DNA from: Jaltomata sinuosa
Taxonomy: Eukaryota > Streptophyta > Magnoliopsida > Solanales > Solanaceae
Direction: 5' to 3'
Assembly: GCA_003996215.1 (NCBI GenBank)
Contig: QJPP01001800.1
Span: 1 to 64,000 of the forward strand
Length of the DNA: 64,000 nucleotides
This document shows, piece after piece, positions 9,601 through 21,239 of the stretch. The translations under genes were made by a program, and so were the position numbers. Below the pieces are notes generated by a model. That model made no database searches and was not told the origin of the DNA. It saw only the letters and a list, made by a program, of their open reading frames with translations. Numbering within the stretch: position 1 is the stretch's first letter; the number at the start of each line of letters is the position of its first letter.

Positions 9601-10938
9601 AGAACTACATCGATCCACTGGAAATAAGTTTAAAAGAGAAACTTGCACGTTGTGCACAAGTCGAAGCAGAACTAGATGGAAAGCCATGGTATTTTGATAT
9701 AAGAAGGTATCTTGAGACCGGGGTCTATCCAGAAGATGTGACTGCTAACCAAAAGAAGACGATCCACCGGATGGCTAATAACTTTTTCTTAAATATAGAA
9801 GTCCTTTACAGGAGAACTCCAGATTTGAGATTTCTAAGATGTGTGGATTCGATCAAAGCCACGAAGCTTCTAGAAGAAGTGCATGCCGGAGTGTGTGGAC
9901 CGACCTTATATGAATGGGTTCACCCTGGCCAAGAAGATATTGCGAGCCGGATATTTCTGGATGACTATGGAAAATGATTGCAGTAAATTTGTGCAGAAGT
10001 GCCATAAGTGCCAGATTCACGGAGATCTTATTCGAGTGCCTCCCAGTGAGCTTCATGCTATGAGTTCAGCTTGGACTTTTGTCACCTAGGGCATGGATAT
10101 CATTGGTCTAATCGAGCCACCCGCTTCCAATGGACACAGATTCATTTTAGTTTCTATTGATTACTTTACCAAGTGGATGGAAGCTGCTTCTTACAAGTCT
10201 ATCACCAAGAAGGTTATAGCTGATTTTGTAAAGAATAATTTGATATGTCCATTTGGAATCCCCGAGTCAATCATCACGGATAATGGAACAAATCTGAATA
10301 GTCACTTAATGAAAGAGATATGTGAGCAATTCAAGATTACTCATCATAACTCAACCGCATACCATCCTCAAATGAATGGAGCCGTAGAAGCTTTCAACAA
10401 GAATATCAAGAAGATCTTGAGGAAAATGGTAGAAAGTCATCGATCATGGCACGAGATGTTACCTTATGCTTTATTGGGATACTGGACGACTGTCAGAACT
10501 TCGACCGGGGCAACACCCTATGCATTGGTGCATGGGTCAGAAGCGGTGATACCTGCTGAAGTTGAGATACCCTCTCTTAGAATTATTTAAGAAGCCAAGC
10601 TAAGCAATGAAGAATGGGTTCGCGCCCGCTATGAACAAGTCATATTGATTGATGAGTAAAGAATGAGTGCCGTGTGCCATGGCCAATTATACCAGCGATG
10701 AATGATTTGTGCATTCAACAAGAGGGTGAGAGCTTGCATGTTCGCCATAGGGCAGTTGGTCCTTAAGCATATATTTCCTCACCAGAAGGAATACAAAGGA
10801 AAGTTTGCACCAAATAAGCAAGGACCGTATGTCATCCACAAGGTATTATCTGGAGGAGCTTTGATTCTATCTGAGATGGATGGCCAAGTATGGCCCAAAC
10901 CGATCAACTCCGATGCTGTGAAGAGATACTACATCTGA
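9601..10938 (+). pseudogene. E2 integrase (Tat), frameshifted
   Basis: Integrase inserts the cDNA into chromosomes. The N-terminal zinc domain is split: VHAGVCGPT ends one frame near 9905 and MNGFTLAKKILRAGYFW...CSKFVQKCHKC (9909-10010) continues in the next, with the Cys pair intact. The core has Asp in MDIIGLIEPP (10093), Asp in IITDNGT (about 10273) and Glu in GAVEAFNKNIKK (about 10380), the D,D-35-E triad. Stops occur at 10087, 10588, 10657 and 10699. A C-terminal segment (10702-10938) ends KRYYI. I see no chromodomain, as expected for Tat. Confidence 0.85.
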
Positions 10939-11025
10939 AGATGGTTTCTTTTCCTTTATTTCTTTCTGATTGTAATCATTTTTGTTCTTTTTGATAGCCT
11001 AAAAGATTCCCTTTCCTCTTTGTAT

Positions 11026-11280
11026 GAACTACGTTTGACCTGAATTCTCAAAAATGAGATACGTAGGCGGCCTATGTCTACTTTGATCAACCCCTTAGAA
11101 AAATCCATCTTTATCCGTTTTTATCTTGAACTACATGATGACCTGAATTCTCAAGAATGAGATACGTAGGTGGCCTTTGTCGGCTTCGATCACCCATTTA
11201 ATTATATTCATCCTCCCCCTATAAGTGTAGGAACTACATTTGACCTGATTCCTGCTTTAACGGGATACGTAGGCGCCCTA
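11026..11280 (+). repeat. Three diverged copies of a Tat 3' block (ACGTAGGCGGCC type)
   Basis: Units at 11026-11092, 11127-11195 and 11230-11280 share GAACTACRT, then GACCTGAATTCTCA, then GATACGTAGG(C/T)GGCC. Spacing is about 100 bp. Similar blocks are at 3335-3394, 22712-22760 and 22900-22945. They lie downstream of integrase, outside any coding frame. Confidence 0.7.
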
Positions 11281-12535
11281 ATGGCTCAGTCATATCATCC
11301 AGGAAATGGAAACCAGGGCAGAATTTTCGAGAAAGGAATCTCAAAACTTCATAAGAGAGGATTCATCTCTAGAAAATTGGAATGCAGATTGTGCCAAAGA
11401 GAAATTAAGATGAATCTCGAATCTCATAATACCTAAAGAGTGTCAAACCTCTTATCAATAGGATGAGATTCATCATAAAGCCTTTTAACTGGGGCAGAAA
11501 TTTTGAGGAGGACCTAAAAATTTCCACCAAGCTTCATTTTAGAGTTCATAAAATCAACCCCGAAGAAATCTCCAGCACCAGGAGATCAGAGTCTACTTCA
11601 GAAATCCTCAGCTGCAACAAGTCCAAAGTGGACCAATCCCCAGCTACGATAGATTTCTTATTTTTAAACTTCCCAGCTAGATTGTTGAAGGGTTTTTAGA
11701 GCTCGCCAGCAGTGCGTCAGATATGTCAAGGTCTCGAATGGAGGACGTTCATTGAGCTAGTACATGACATGACCAAATTGGCAGAGATTTTCCTAAACCA
11801 TCTTCAAAATTAATACTTTTAAAAACTATTTTTTGAAAAGATTGTACAAGTTAATTTGCTCCTTTATAAATTTGACTTTTTCTTATGTTTACTGTGACAC
11901 GAGGAGTCGAAGATGACAAAACACCTAAAGATAGCAAATATCCAGAGATGACAAAGCAAGGAGAAAAAAATCAAAGGAGGTCGACACAGATCAGTTTTGC
12001 CAAAAACTAACAATTTTTCTGTGGATGCAGGTTATCCTAAGAAGTGTCAGGGATCAGAAAAAGTCCCTCCCAACATATTCAAAGCAATACAATGATACCA
12101 AATTACTAAGATCGGCAAGAAAAACCAAAGTAATGGGAAGAAGACAAAATGACAAAGGATCCTGGAACTGGTAAATTTTTCTTGTAGTTTGTAGGAACTA
12201 CCAGATAAGGAGAGATTGATGATGCAAATCCCCAGCAGATCGGGGATCCCAACCACCACGTGATGTTTGAAAGCTTGTAGTCACTCCTAAAAATTGTACG
12301 AGTGACGCTGTGTTAACTAATCATTTATATTAAGTACAGGTACACGCAAATGAGTCAATGCACTGACATTAAAATCAAAAGGACCATCAGACAAGAGATC
12401 GGTGATGTCCTCCTCAAATCTCAGCAAATCATGGATTACAATGAACATGTGGTGTTCAAAAGCGGTATTTATAGTTGTCCCTAGATACGGGTTCAGCCAT
12501 TTATTTACATTAAGAATAACCCCCTTTGTTTGTCT
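11281..12535 (+). other. E2 3' untranslated region, left of the E3 insertion
   Basis: No coding domain is visible. Short open frames (11170-11436, 11463-11699, 12317-12574 minus) have no motif and are probably chance. The sequence resumes at 20176 after E3. Confidence 0.5.
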
Positions 12536-12540
12536 ATCCA

Positions 12541-13104
12541 TGTCATGCCCCGAGGCTACCCCTAGATATAACACGAGATCTGGGTCACGAGTGCGCTAGA
12601 CTAACCTTGGTCATAGAATACTCAGTTATTCATAAGAAAGCATAGCGGAAGCATAGATAGAACACTAGCCAACCTAAATCCATAAATGATAAGTCAATAC
12701 AAAACATAGTTTTAAAAGAGAAAATCAAATATTGGCTATGTCTGAAAAGACTCTACACATGACAAATGGAGTTGCTAGGACAAGACCCTAGCTAACTCTA
12801 AATATGGAAGTAACAACCAAAAACTAACTAGAGTCATAACTAGCCCTCGAATAATGAGGACTCACCATCACTGACTGGAAATGGCATGTGATCTCTAGAC
12901 ACGTGCCTGAGGAAGGGAACCTGAATCTTCATCGTCAACAAGATGCATCACAAAATATGCATCAATACTATTAGATGTATCGAGTATGAGAGATATAAAT
13001 GATCATGATAAAACATACTTAAAACATGCTTAAAATGAGCTCTTTCATAATAAGAGATAGCATAAGAAATTATCAAGATATAAGACATAAAACATGAAGT
13101 AAAG
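12541..13104 (-). repeat. 3' LTR of E3 (only its last ~564 bp match the other LTR)
   Basis: This stretch aligns with 18072-18637, sharing TGTCATGCCCCGAGG at the outer end and ACATGAAGTAAAG at the inner end. After 13104 the two diverge completely. The missing part is the start (U3) of the LTR in element orientation, so a deletion probably fused the 3' internal end to the middle of the LTR. Confidence 0.75.
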
Positions 13105-13311
13105 CCTCGAATGAATACTAAGCAAGGAAACTTGGAGAGAAAACAGCCCAACAAATAACAAAACATGAAAACCAAGGAATAAACATGAAAACTAAGCTTG
13201 CAACTTAAAACATGACTGAACTAACTTCCAAAAACTTGCATGCATGCTAAGATCATGAGGGGAACTGATGGAATAGAGTAGGATAGACGTACTAATGAGG
13301 AAACTACTAGC
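13105..13311 (-). other. E3 3' internal non-coding segment
   Basis: This lies between the chromodomain stop and the LTR match. It has no coding motif and no match I can see in the 5' LTR. It may be the remaining 3' internal region or filler at a deletion joint. Confidence 0.4.
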
Positions 13312-14720
13312 TCAAGCAGAAACTAGATTGAAAGGAAAGAGATGAGGGTACTTGGCTTTCATGGCTGTTTCTGCTTCCCAAGTAGCTCCCTCAACATGCT
13401 GATTCCTCCAAAGAACTTTTACCGAAGTGACTTCTTGGTTTCTCAACCTCCAAATTTGAAATCAAGGATCTCCACGGGAATCTCCATATAAGTGAGACCA
13501 TCCTTCACACCCACATCCTTCAAAGGAACAATCAAGGTCAGATCACCAACACACTTCTTCAACAAGGAAATATAGAAAACTGGATGAACCACTTCTAATT
13601 TTTTTAGCAAATCTAACTCATAAGCAACGCTACCAACTCTCCTAAGAATCCAATAAGGACCTACAAAATAGGGACTAAGCTTCCCTTTCTTGCCAAATCT
13701 CATCACACCCTTCATGGGTGACACCTTCAGAAAAAACCAATCATCAACTTCAAATTCCAATTCCCTTTTCCTCACATCTGCATATGATTTTTGTCGACTC
13801 TAAGCTATTTTCAACCTTCCCATAATAAGTTGAACCTTCTCCACAGTCTCATGAACCGAATTTGGACCAATCAAGGCTGCCTCACCTACCTCAAACCAAC
13901 CAATAGGAGACCTACACCTTCGACCATAAAGTGGCTCATAAGGAGCCATCTAGATGCTGGAATGAAAGCTGTTGTTGTAGGCAAACTCGATGAGAGGTAA
14001 GTGATCATCCCAATTAACTTTGAAATCAATCACACAAGCTCTCAACATATCCTCCAAAGTCTGAATAGTATGCTCTGCCTGTCCATCCGTCTGTGGGTGA
14101 AAAGCTATGCTAAGCTTCACCCGAGTACCAAGACATCTCTGAAATGATATCCAAAACTAGAAGGTAAATTGAGTACCCCTATCGGAAATAATGGACAACG
14201 GAACACCATGCAATCAGACTATCTCACGGATGAAGAGTCTGGCATAATCATCTGCTGAATCCATAGTCTTGACAACCAAAAAGTAGGATGATTTAGTCAC
14301 CCGATCGATGATCACCCAAATGGAATCATGTTGCCTTCGAGTACGAGGCAACCTAGTAATGAAGTCCATATTGATCGCTTCCTATTTCCAAGTAGGAAGG
14401 TCAATATCTTAAGTTATACCACCTGGTCGCTGATGCTCTACCTTCACTTGCTGATAGTTGGGACACTTAGCCACCAAACTGGCTATGTCCCTCTTCATAC
14501 CATTCCACCAATAGACTTCCCGTAAGTCACGATATATCTTGGTGGCACCAGGGTGAATAGAATATCTGGAACTATGAGCCTCAGTCAAAATCTATTGTCT
14601 CAACCAATCTATATCTGGCATACATAATCGACCCTGATAACAGAGCACACCATCTCCCTCTTGGGAGAAAACCTCAACCCTTTGCTGATGGACTATACCC
14701 TTTAGCTGAAGCAAAATAGG
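13312..14720 (-). pseudogene. E3 integrase with C-terminal chromodomain
   Basis: On the minus strand the zinc-domain part (around 14600-14440) is followed by the core, which is broken by stops, and by the conserved C-terminal module KVSPMKGVMRFGKKGKLSP (about 13730-13670) and VHPVFYISLLKK. The frame 13775-13443 ends at a stop, and a 1-nt shift at about 13443 opens LRNQEVTSVKVLWRNQHVEG followed by ATWEAE...KYPHLF, a chromodomain that stops at 13312. Chromodomains bind histone tails and steer insertion in this family (established). Core segments such as FHPQTDGQAEH and SIISDRGTQFTF give two of the three acidic residues. Confidence 0.82.
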
Positions 14721-15300
14721 ATCACTATCTTGCTTTGCCTTCACCTCAGCTACCAAAGATGATTCGGAACTATTCTGAATAATAACACCACTTTCTGTTG
14801 AGTCTATAAGGCAAACTCCTTATCGAGCAATCCTATGGACCTCCTTAACCAATCCCTTCTTTCCGTTCTCAACCGCAGACACACTAACCATAGACAACCT
14901 ACTAAGTGAATCCGCTATTACATTTGCCTTACCCAGATGGTAAAGCACACTCATATGATAATCCTTAAGAAGCTCAAGCCATCTCATTTGATGCATATTC
15001 AGTTCCTTTTGAGTGAACATGTACTGGAGACTCTCATGATCGGTGAATACATCCACATGCACACCATACAAGTAATGTCTCCAAATCTTCAAAGCAAAAA
15101 TCACGGCTGCTAACTCAAGATCATGAGTAAGGTAGTTCTTCTCATGGATCTTAAGTTGTCTAGAGGCATAAGCAATCACTTTACCACGCTGCATCAAAAC
15201 TTAACCCAAGACAATTCTAGAAGCATCACAGTACACGACAAAGTCATCTAGGCCCTTGGGTAGAGCCAACACTGGAGCTGTGGTCAGTCTAGTCTTCAAT
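14721..15300 (-). pseudogene. E3 RNase H
   Basis: The frame 15197-14820 (minus) contains KVIAYASRQLKIHEKNYLTH, then DLELAAVIFALKIWRHYLYG, then DVFTDHESLQYMF and KANVIADSLSRLS. These are the standard gypsy RNase H blocks with their acidic residues. An upstream part with VVYCDASR is cut by a stop near 15200. It would degrade RNA in the hybrid; it is not intact here. Confidence 0.85.
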
Positions 15301-16361
15301 TCCTAAAAGCTCTCCTCAAAAAGGTCGGACCACTGAAATTTCACCTTCTTCTGAGTCAATCGAGTCAAAGGGACAGCGATGGAAGAAAACCCTTCCATAA
15401 ATCTCCTGTAGTAACTAGCCAAACCCAAAAAGCTCCTAATATCAGACATGGAAGTGGGTCTAGGCCGGTTCTTTACTCCCTCAATATTTTGAGAATCAAC
15501 TCGAATACCATCTCTAGTCACAATATGACCCAGAAAATCAACAGACTGTATTTAAAACTCACACTTGGTGAACTTAGCAAACAACTGCCGATCCCTAAGA
15601 GTTTGCAATACAACTCTCAAATGGTCCGCATGCTTCTCCTCACTACGAGAGTAGATAGGAATATCATCAATGAAAACAATCCCAAACATATCTAAATACT
15701 GTTTAAATACATGGTTCATCAAATCCATAAAGGTTGCAGGAGCATTCATTAGACCAAAAGACATAACAATGAATTTATAATGACCATACCGAGTCCTGAA
15801 GGTTGTCTTCTAAAAATCACACTCTCGAACACGAAGCTGATGATAACCAGATCTAAGGTTGATCTTGGAGAAGAAACTAGCACCCTGAAGCTGATCGAAC
15901 AAGTTATCAATCCTAGGAATGGGATACTTATTCTTAGTTGTGACCTTATTCAACTGACGGTAGTCAATACACATACTAAGGGAACCATTCTTCTTCCGTA
16001 CAAACAAAACTGGGGCACCTCATGGAGAAATGCTAGGCTTGATGAAACCCTTATCAAGAAGATCCTTTAACTGATCCTTTAACTCTTTAAGTTCCACGGG
16101 GTCCATTCTATAGAGAGGAATATAGATAGGATTCATATCTGCAAAGAGATCTATCCTAAAGTCAATCTCCCGCTCGGGAGGGACTCCGGGCAAATTTTCA
16201 AGAAACACTTCTGGGAACTCATTCACTACAGGAATAGACTGAAGGGATGGGGTTCCGAACTCCGTGTCCATAACCCAAACTATATGATAAACATAACCCT
16301 TAGAAATCATATTCCTAGCCTTAAGATAAGATATGAAATGACCCTTCGAGGATGGAGGCAT
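15301..16361 (-). pseudogene. E3 reverse transcriptase
   Basis: Minus-strand segments in order: DFRIDLFADMNPIYIPLYRM (about 16170-16110), VRKKNGSLSMCIDYRQLNKV (16000-15945), SFGLMNAPATFMDLMN (15762-15715), catalytic FIDD with its Asp codons at 15663-15668, and RSFLGLASYYRRFMEGFSS (15434-15380). In-frame stops near 16017, 15808, 15550 and 15301 cut it into pieces. These match the chromovirus RT closely. Confidence 0.88.
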
Positions 16362-16830
16362 CCCTACAACTCAAAGACAGGTTCATTTTGGAACTTGAAA
16401 CTGCCAACTTGAGTATGACAATCAATCGAGGCATAACAAGCATACAACCAATCCACACCAAGAATAACATCAAAATCAGTCATCTCCAACTCTACTAGAT
16501 CTGCTGAAGTGACTCTGTGAAGGAATGAGATAAGACAATTTTGGTAGATTCTTTTTGGCTAGGACTGACTCCCCAATAGGAGTAGAAACACAAAAGGGTT
16601 TTACAAGCAATTAAGGACAAATTTTGAATTTGCATACTACATAAGGGGTCACAAAAGATAAGGAGGCACCGGGGTCCAACAATGCATATACATCAAGAGA
16701 GAAGACTTTTAACATAGCAGTGACAACATTCGGTGAACTCTCCTGGTCCTGACGAGAGGACATGGCATAAAGACGGTTCTGGCGCTGACCACCAGAACTA
16801 GAAGCAGTTCCCTGCTGGGCTGTCAACCTC
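16362..16830 (-). pseudogene. E3 protease
   Basis: A frame at 16826-16611 holds ALLDPGASLSFVTPYVV, the aspartic protease site with D-P-G in place of D-T/S-G, a variant I recall as common in these Solanaceae families. The following stretch to 16362 has several stops and gives only weak resemblance. Confidence 0.7.
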
Positions 16831-17867
16831 CTAGAGCTGTTGGAGCAGACTGAGCCCTACTACCTCCCTGACCCTTCTAAGCCGTAGGGCAATCTCTAAT
16901 CATGTGTCCAGCCTATCCACATCCAAAGCATGCATATGTTCCCAAATAACACTCTCCCGAGTAATTCTTCCAACACTTGCTGCAAATAAGATGGGAAGAT
17001 CCCTTAACAACACTCCCCTAAGACTATGAATAGGAACCATATCCTCTACGAGTCTGGTCATGATGAGGCTTGAGGGCCTGGGTAGGAGCACTAGCAGAAG
17101 AATGAACGAATCCTAATGATTTCTTATGAAACGCGGAGCGATGTCCACCACTGGACCTCTGATGTACCAAAACTTGAATCCTCAGATCAAACTCTCTTGT
17201 TCTCCTAGCCATCTCCATAAGCTTGTCCCTCTCGATCTGGTAAGCATGAGTCATAAGTCTGGAGATACTCATGTCACTCAACAACATAGCAGATCTACAC
17301 TCCTTTTTTACAAAGTTTAAGACTCCATAGATATACTTGCTCATCTGATCCTGTGGGTCAGCCACCATAGTAGGAGCATATCTGGAGAGCTGAGTGAACC
17401 TCAAACTATACCCCTGGACTGTCATGGATCCCTGTCTCAAGTTCACCAACTCTTCGGCCTGCGCTTGCCTTAACTCCCTAGGGAAGAACCGGTCAAGGAA
17501 GGCCCTCGCAAAACACTCCCAAGTCATAGGGACCTCATCCCTAGCCCTAGCTTCCTTCCATTGCGTGAACTAGATATGAGTTACATCCTTGAGTTGATAG
17601 GATGCTAACTCAACACTATCAACCCCAACCACTTGCATAACATCAAATATTTTCTTTACCTCATCCAAAAAGTTAAGCGGATCTTCCCTAACCTTCAAAC
17701 CCCAGAATTCTGGAAGGTTCATACGGATAAAATCATGAACTCCGGCCGCTACCCCACCCTGAGGGTGGATGGGGATAGGATCCGACTGGTTGGCCTGAGC
17801 GGCCAAGGTCTGGAACTAGAGGTGCAACATTCCGAGAAGCTCGGTGAGGCATAGCACATCGAGGCAT
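16831..17867 (-). pseudogene. E3 gag
   Basis: A probable ATG at 17867 (minus) begins MPRCAMPHRASRNV; a frameshift follows before MAAQANQSDPIPIHPQ. The Gag core is clear: NLPEFWGLKVREDPLNFLDE, a stop near 17570 at the position of Trp, then WECFARAFLDRFFPRELRQA and LRQGSMTVQGYSLRFTQLSRY. A knuckle CFGCG-stop-AGHMIRDC lies at about 16891-16930, with its own stop inside. Gag builds the particle and the knuckle binds RNA. Confidence 0.82.
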
Positions 17868-18054
17868 AATCTGAAATGTACAAGGAAAGGATTAGAGGGA
17901 TATTAGAGTTATGCTCTAATGCACGATATGATCATGAAAGAAGTGAAGTTTTTCTGAACATATCTCATAGCTTCCCTCTCATAAATGTGATGCGCTTCAC
18001 ACAGATGAAAGAGATTCTACTTGATACGGCCTTCAAACATCCTATTGAACCTGA

Positions 18055-18067
18055 GGTTCTGATGCCA
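18055..18067 (-). other. E3 primer-binding site, tRNA-iMet-like
   Basis: The minus strand reads TGGCATCAGAACC immediately inside the LTR (4 nt away). This matches the initiator-Met site TGGTATCAGAGCC with two changes. Confidence 0.75.
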
Positions 18068-18071
18068 ACTT

Positions 18072-20170
18072 TGTCATGCCCCGAGGATACACCCTAGATG
18101 TAACACGAGATCCAAGGCACAAGTTCCCTAGACTAACCCTTGGTCATAACATACTCAGTCATTCATAAGAAAGCATAGTGGAAGCATAGATAGAACATTA
18201 GGCAACCCAAATCCATAAATGATAGGTCAATATGAAACATAGTTTTAAAAGAGAGACTCGAATACTGGCTATGTCTGAAAAGCCTCTACACATGACAAAG
18301 GGAGTTGCTAGGACAAGAGCTTAGCTAACTCAAAATACAAAAGTAACAACCAAAAACTAACTAGAGTCATAACTAGCCCTCGAACAATGAGGACTCACCA
18401 ACAATGACTGGAAATGGCCTGCGATCTCTAGCCACATGCCTGAGGAAGGGAACCTGAATCTGCATCATCAAGAGGATGCAACAAAAAATATGCGTCAGTA
18501 CTATAGGATGTACCGAGTATGATCGATATGCATGATCATGATAAAACATACTTAAAACATGCTTAAAATGTGCTCTTTCGTAATAAGAGATAGCATAATT
18601 GTTTTTCAAGATATAAGACATAAAACATGAAGTAAAGTCAAGATTAAAAAATAGAGTATCATATAGCTTCATAGCTTAAAAATAATCATGTGGGAGTTTC
18701 TCTTAACCGACATTAAACCTTGATGAGCTAGATGGAGTCTAGTGTCATGCACCCACACTGAAAAAGGTTGTCCTAACCGGCCAAGGTCAAAACCATATTC
18801 ATAAGGATCCTTTCATAAGCCACAGAGGGCAACCTACGATGGCAATATAGTTTTAGACTTGGGTTATCTAGAACCCTCATCGCTCGGTGCTAAATACTAC
18901 TCCCAAAACATATAACATGAGGCTCATATACATGTGACATATCTAGATGTCAAAACTTGTTCATATCCCAGATCTTCATACTACTCATGAACCTTGGTTT
19001 AGAAAATGATTCATGAGCATTGATGGCACATCGGGTGTCTTATCTTGCATAATAATCCATAACTTGAAAACTTTCATGGCACTAGTTCAATTTCATAATA
19101 ACATATACTTTCATAAACCATAGGGACTAGGCATGCACTTGCTTGAAATTCATGAAAACATGCCATCAAATACCCAATTTACTTGAATCAGTTCATGCAT
19201 GTAGAATTTGCCATAATTAGCCTTCAATTTGATATAGGAGTTCATATGTAAAAACCCATGAAATATCATGCAATTTAGTAGTAATTTCATAATAAAATCA
19301 TGAGAAGACAATTTATAGCAAAACCTATAAGAATTGGGTAAGAACCCTAATTTGAAAGTTTATGAAATCAAAAATAAAGATTAGGGGCTTTGGGCACAAG
19401 GGTGAAAGGAACCCATTGTTGAATACCCACATCCCTTGATTGAAGCTAACCAACTTGAAAATGAAAAGAAAATAGACTTGAACTTGGAGCTTGAGGAGGT
19501 TCTTTTCCCTTTTTGGAAGATGAATGAGGTAATGAGAAGGGGCTTATGCTAATAGGTGTAGAAACCCTACTAAATGTGGCCGAAACAACCTCACTTAGGA
19601 GTTAAAAGGGTGGGTAGTGACTGAAATCCCTTTGGGACTTAATTAAGAAAAGTTGTTAAAAATTGACTGTCAGGAATCACAAATGGATTCCACGGACCAT
19701 AGACTGAACCAAGACTAGTGGTTTCCATTCGTGGTCCCTGGCCAAACCATCAGGCTACAAAAGACAAACCACGGTTCAACATGATAGATCGTAGAAAAGC
19801 TTACGGTCCATAAACCCAACTCGTCGATGATAAGGTACCAGGCAGGCCTCTGATCAGGTTCCATGAGTCAACAGGTCGGTCCGTAATTCAAACTACGGTC
19901 CGTAGTCTTGACTCATGGTTCCTGGGAATCAGTCAGTCTTCAGGTCTGGTTCCACAAGTTTACAGGATGGGTTGTAGACTGAACTACGGTAAATAGAACT
20001 AACTCGTGGTTCTCAAACTAGAGTCTGATTCTGGCAGACTTAAACCACGACTCAAATCCACGATCTGTGGTTCAGACCACGGTCTGTGGTTTGGACCTGT
20101 AAACCCTGAAAAGCTAAAAAATTTCTGTGATTCTGATTTTTAAAGCTGAATAAGTTTCTGGGGTGTTACA
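18072..20170 (-). repeat. 5' LTR of E3 (2,099 bp)
   Basis: On the minus strand it begins TGTAACACCCC at 20170 and ends GGGGCATGACA at 18072. The target duplication follows at 20171-20175. Its U3 end (19660-20115) carries many short inverted repeats built on the words CCGTAG, ACCAC and CATGAGTC. No ORF of note. Confidence 0.88.
19861..20090 (-). promoter_or_regulatory. Inverted-repeat island in the E3 LTR U3
   Basis: ACTACGG-T-CCGTAGT at 19892-19906 is a perfect 7-bp-arm palindrome. Just outside it, CCATGAGTCA (19861-19870) pairs perfectly with TGACTCATGG (19909-19918). ACCAC-GGTCT-GTGGT lies at 20076-20090. Similar half-words fill the gaps. The island sits near the start of the LTR, upstream of any transcription start. 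Role inferred. Confidence 0.55.
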
Positions 20171-20388
20171 ATCCATCTCAAAAAAAGGATGATGATTGCA
20201 AATAAAGTTATTTTGATCATCGTTATGAACACTTTCTTTTCAAAGTTTTACCAAATATTGACAGCGGTCGCTAGTAAAAGTGATGCTATGGCTGCTAATT
20301 ATTTACCTTGAGAGCAGGTACAGAGAAAAAAAAGTTAAAGTGTCAACAAAGGTGAAGGTTATGTTTTCTATAACTGCCCTATGGGATA

Positions 20389-20606
20389 TCACATTGTATT
20401 AAACCATATCACATTGCATCATACTGCATTGTATCATATTTCATCACATCATATTGCATCATATTATTACATTCCATTGCATTATGTCACATCGTATTGC
20501 ATCATACCATATTACATTGCATTGCATTATGTCGCATCATATTGCATTGTATCATATTGCATCATATTATATCATGTTGCATTGTATTGCATGGCATCAT
20601 ATCATA
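20389..20606 (+). repeat. Degenerate CATATTGCAT-type repeat
   Basis: About 220 bp of diverged copies of ATTGCATCATAT and related words. It lies in the E2 3' untranslated region, where Tat elements are known to carry tandem repeats. Confidence 0.8.
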
Positions 20607-20760
20607 GGATCATGTCGAGAGGACCATGTCACAAGGACCATATCGGAAGGACCATGTCACAAAAACCATGGCGAGAGGACCATGTCACAAGGACCGTATC
20701 GAGAGGACCATGTCGCAAGGACTATGTCGCGAGGACCATGTCGAGAGGACCATCATCATC
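20607..20760 (+). repeat. 14-bp minisatellite, 11 units
   Basis: Eleven head-to-tail units of GGACCATGTCGCAA or GGACCATGTCGAGA fill exactly 154 bp. Since 14 is not a multiple of 3 and the unit has no stop in any frame, all three plus-strand frames stay open. Confidence 0.92.
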
Positions 20761-20889
20761 AATTATCGCATGTGTATGCTCACCACAAACATTATTTCCC
20801 TCTACCAGACGATATTAAGAGGATGACATTCAGAGGCATCCTAAGTCGCACTTGGGGCGAAGGATCGATCCAAAAGCATTTATATCCAA

Positions 20890-21140
20890 TATCACATAGA
20901 GATGATGGAGTCTGACATTGAGGATATTTGCAAATGAATATTTATGCCATGCAGAGGTGATGGAGTTTAGCATTGGGAACGCTTATATATGAAATCACGT
21001 AGAGATGGTGGAGTCTGACTTTGAGGACATGTATACATTTCCATCCTTATTATCATGCAGAGATGATAGAGTCTGGCATTGAGAGCACCCCAAATCCAGT
21101 ATCACATGGGGATGACAGAGTCTTACATCGAGGATATTCA
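20890..21140 (+). repeat. About 47-58-bp tandem repeat, ~5 copies
   Basis: Copies of CACATAGAGATGATGGAGTC followed by TGACATTGAGGA start near 20891, 20946, 20993, 21051 and 21100. They are diverged and variable in spacing. Confidence 0.75.
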
Positions 21141-21239
21141 TGAATCTAGAAGAGGCATTTATATTTGATCATGTAGAAAAGGCCTTTGATACTCCGAAGA
21201 TCAAATGATACTTGCCATCTGAGATAAGGAAAACATATA

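Larger units (their letters stand above)
12541..20170 (-). mobile_element. E3: chromovirus (Tekay/Del-like Ty3/gypsy) inserted in E2
   Basis: The element is bounded by TGTCATGCCCC at 12541 and GGGGTGTTACA ending at 20170 (plus strand). It is flanked by a perfect 5-bp duplication, ATCCA, at 12536-12540 and 20171-20175. On the minus strand it reads 5' LTR, tRNA-iMet-like primer site, gag, protease, RT, RNase H, integrase, chromodomain, 3' LTR. The chromodomain places it among chromoviruses. All genes carry stops. The LTRs are strikingly unequal: 2,099 bp on the 5' side and only about 564 bp matched on the 3' side. Confidence 0.92.

Noticed and set aside
11170..11699. Two open frames after the E2 integrase
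   Set aside because: They run through the ACGTAGG repeat block and have no domain; judged untranslated.
20607..20760. Possible CRISPR-like array
   Set aside because: Units are contiguous 14-mers with no spacers, in plant DNA.
20381..20915. Three overlapping plus-strand frames that look like a small basic repeat protein
   Set aside because: They exist because the 14-bp and CATATTGCAT repeats contain no stop codons; no start context or domain, and they lie in a retroelement untranslated region.
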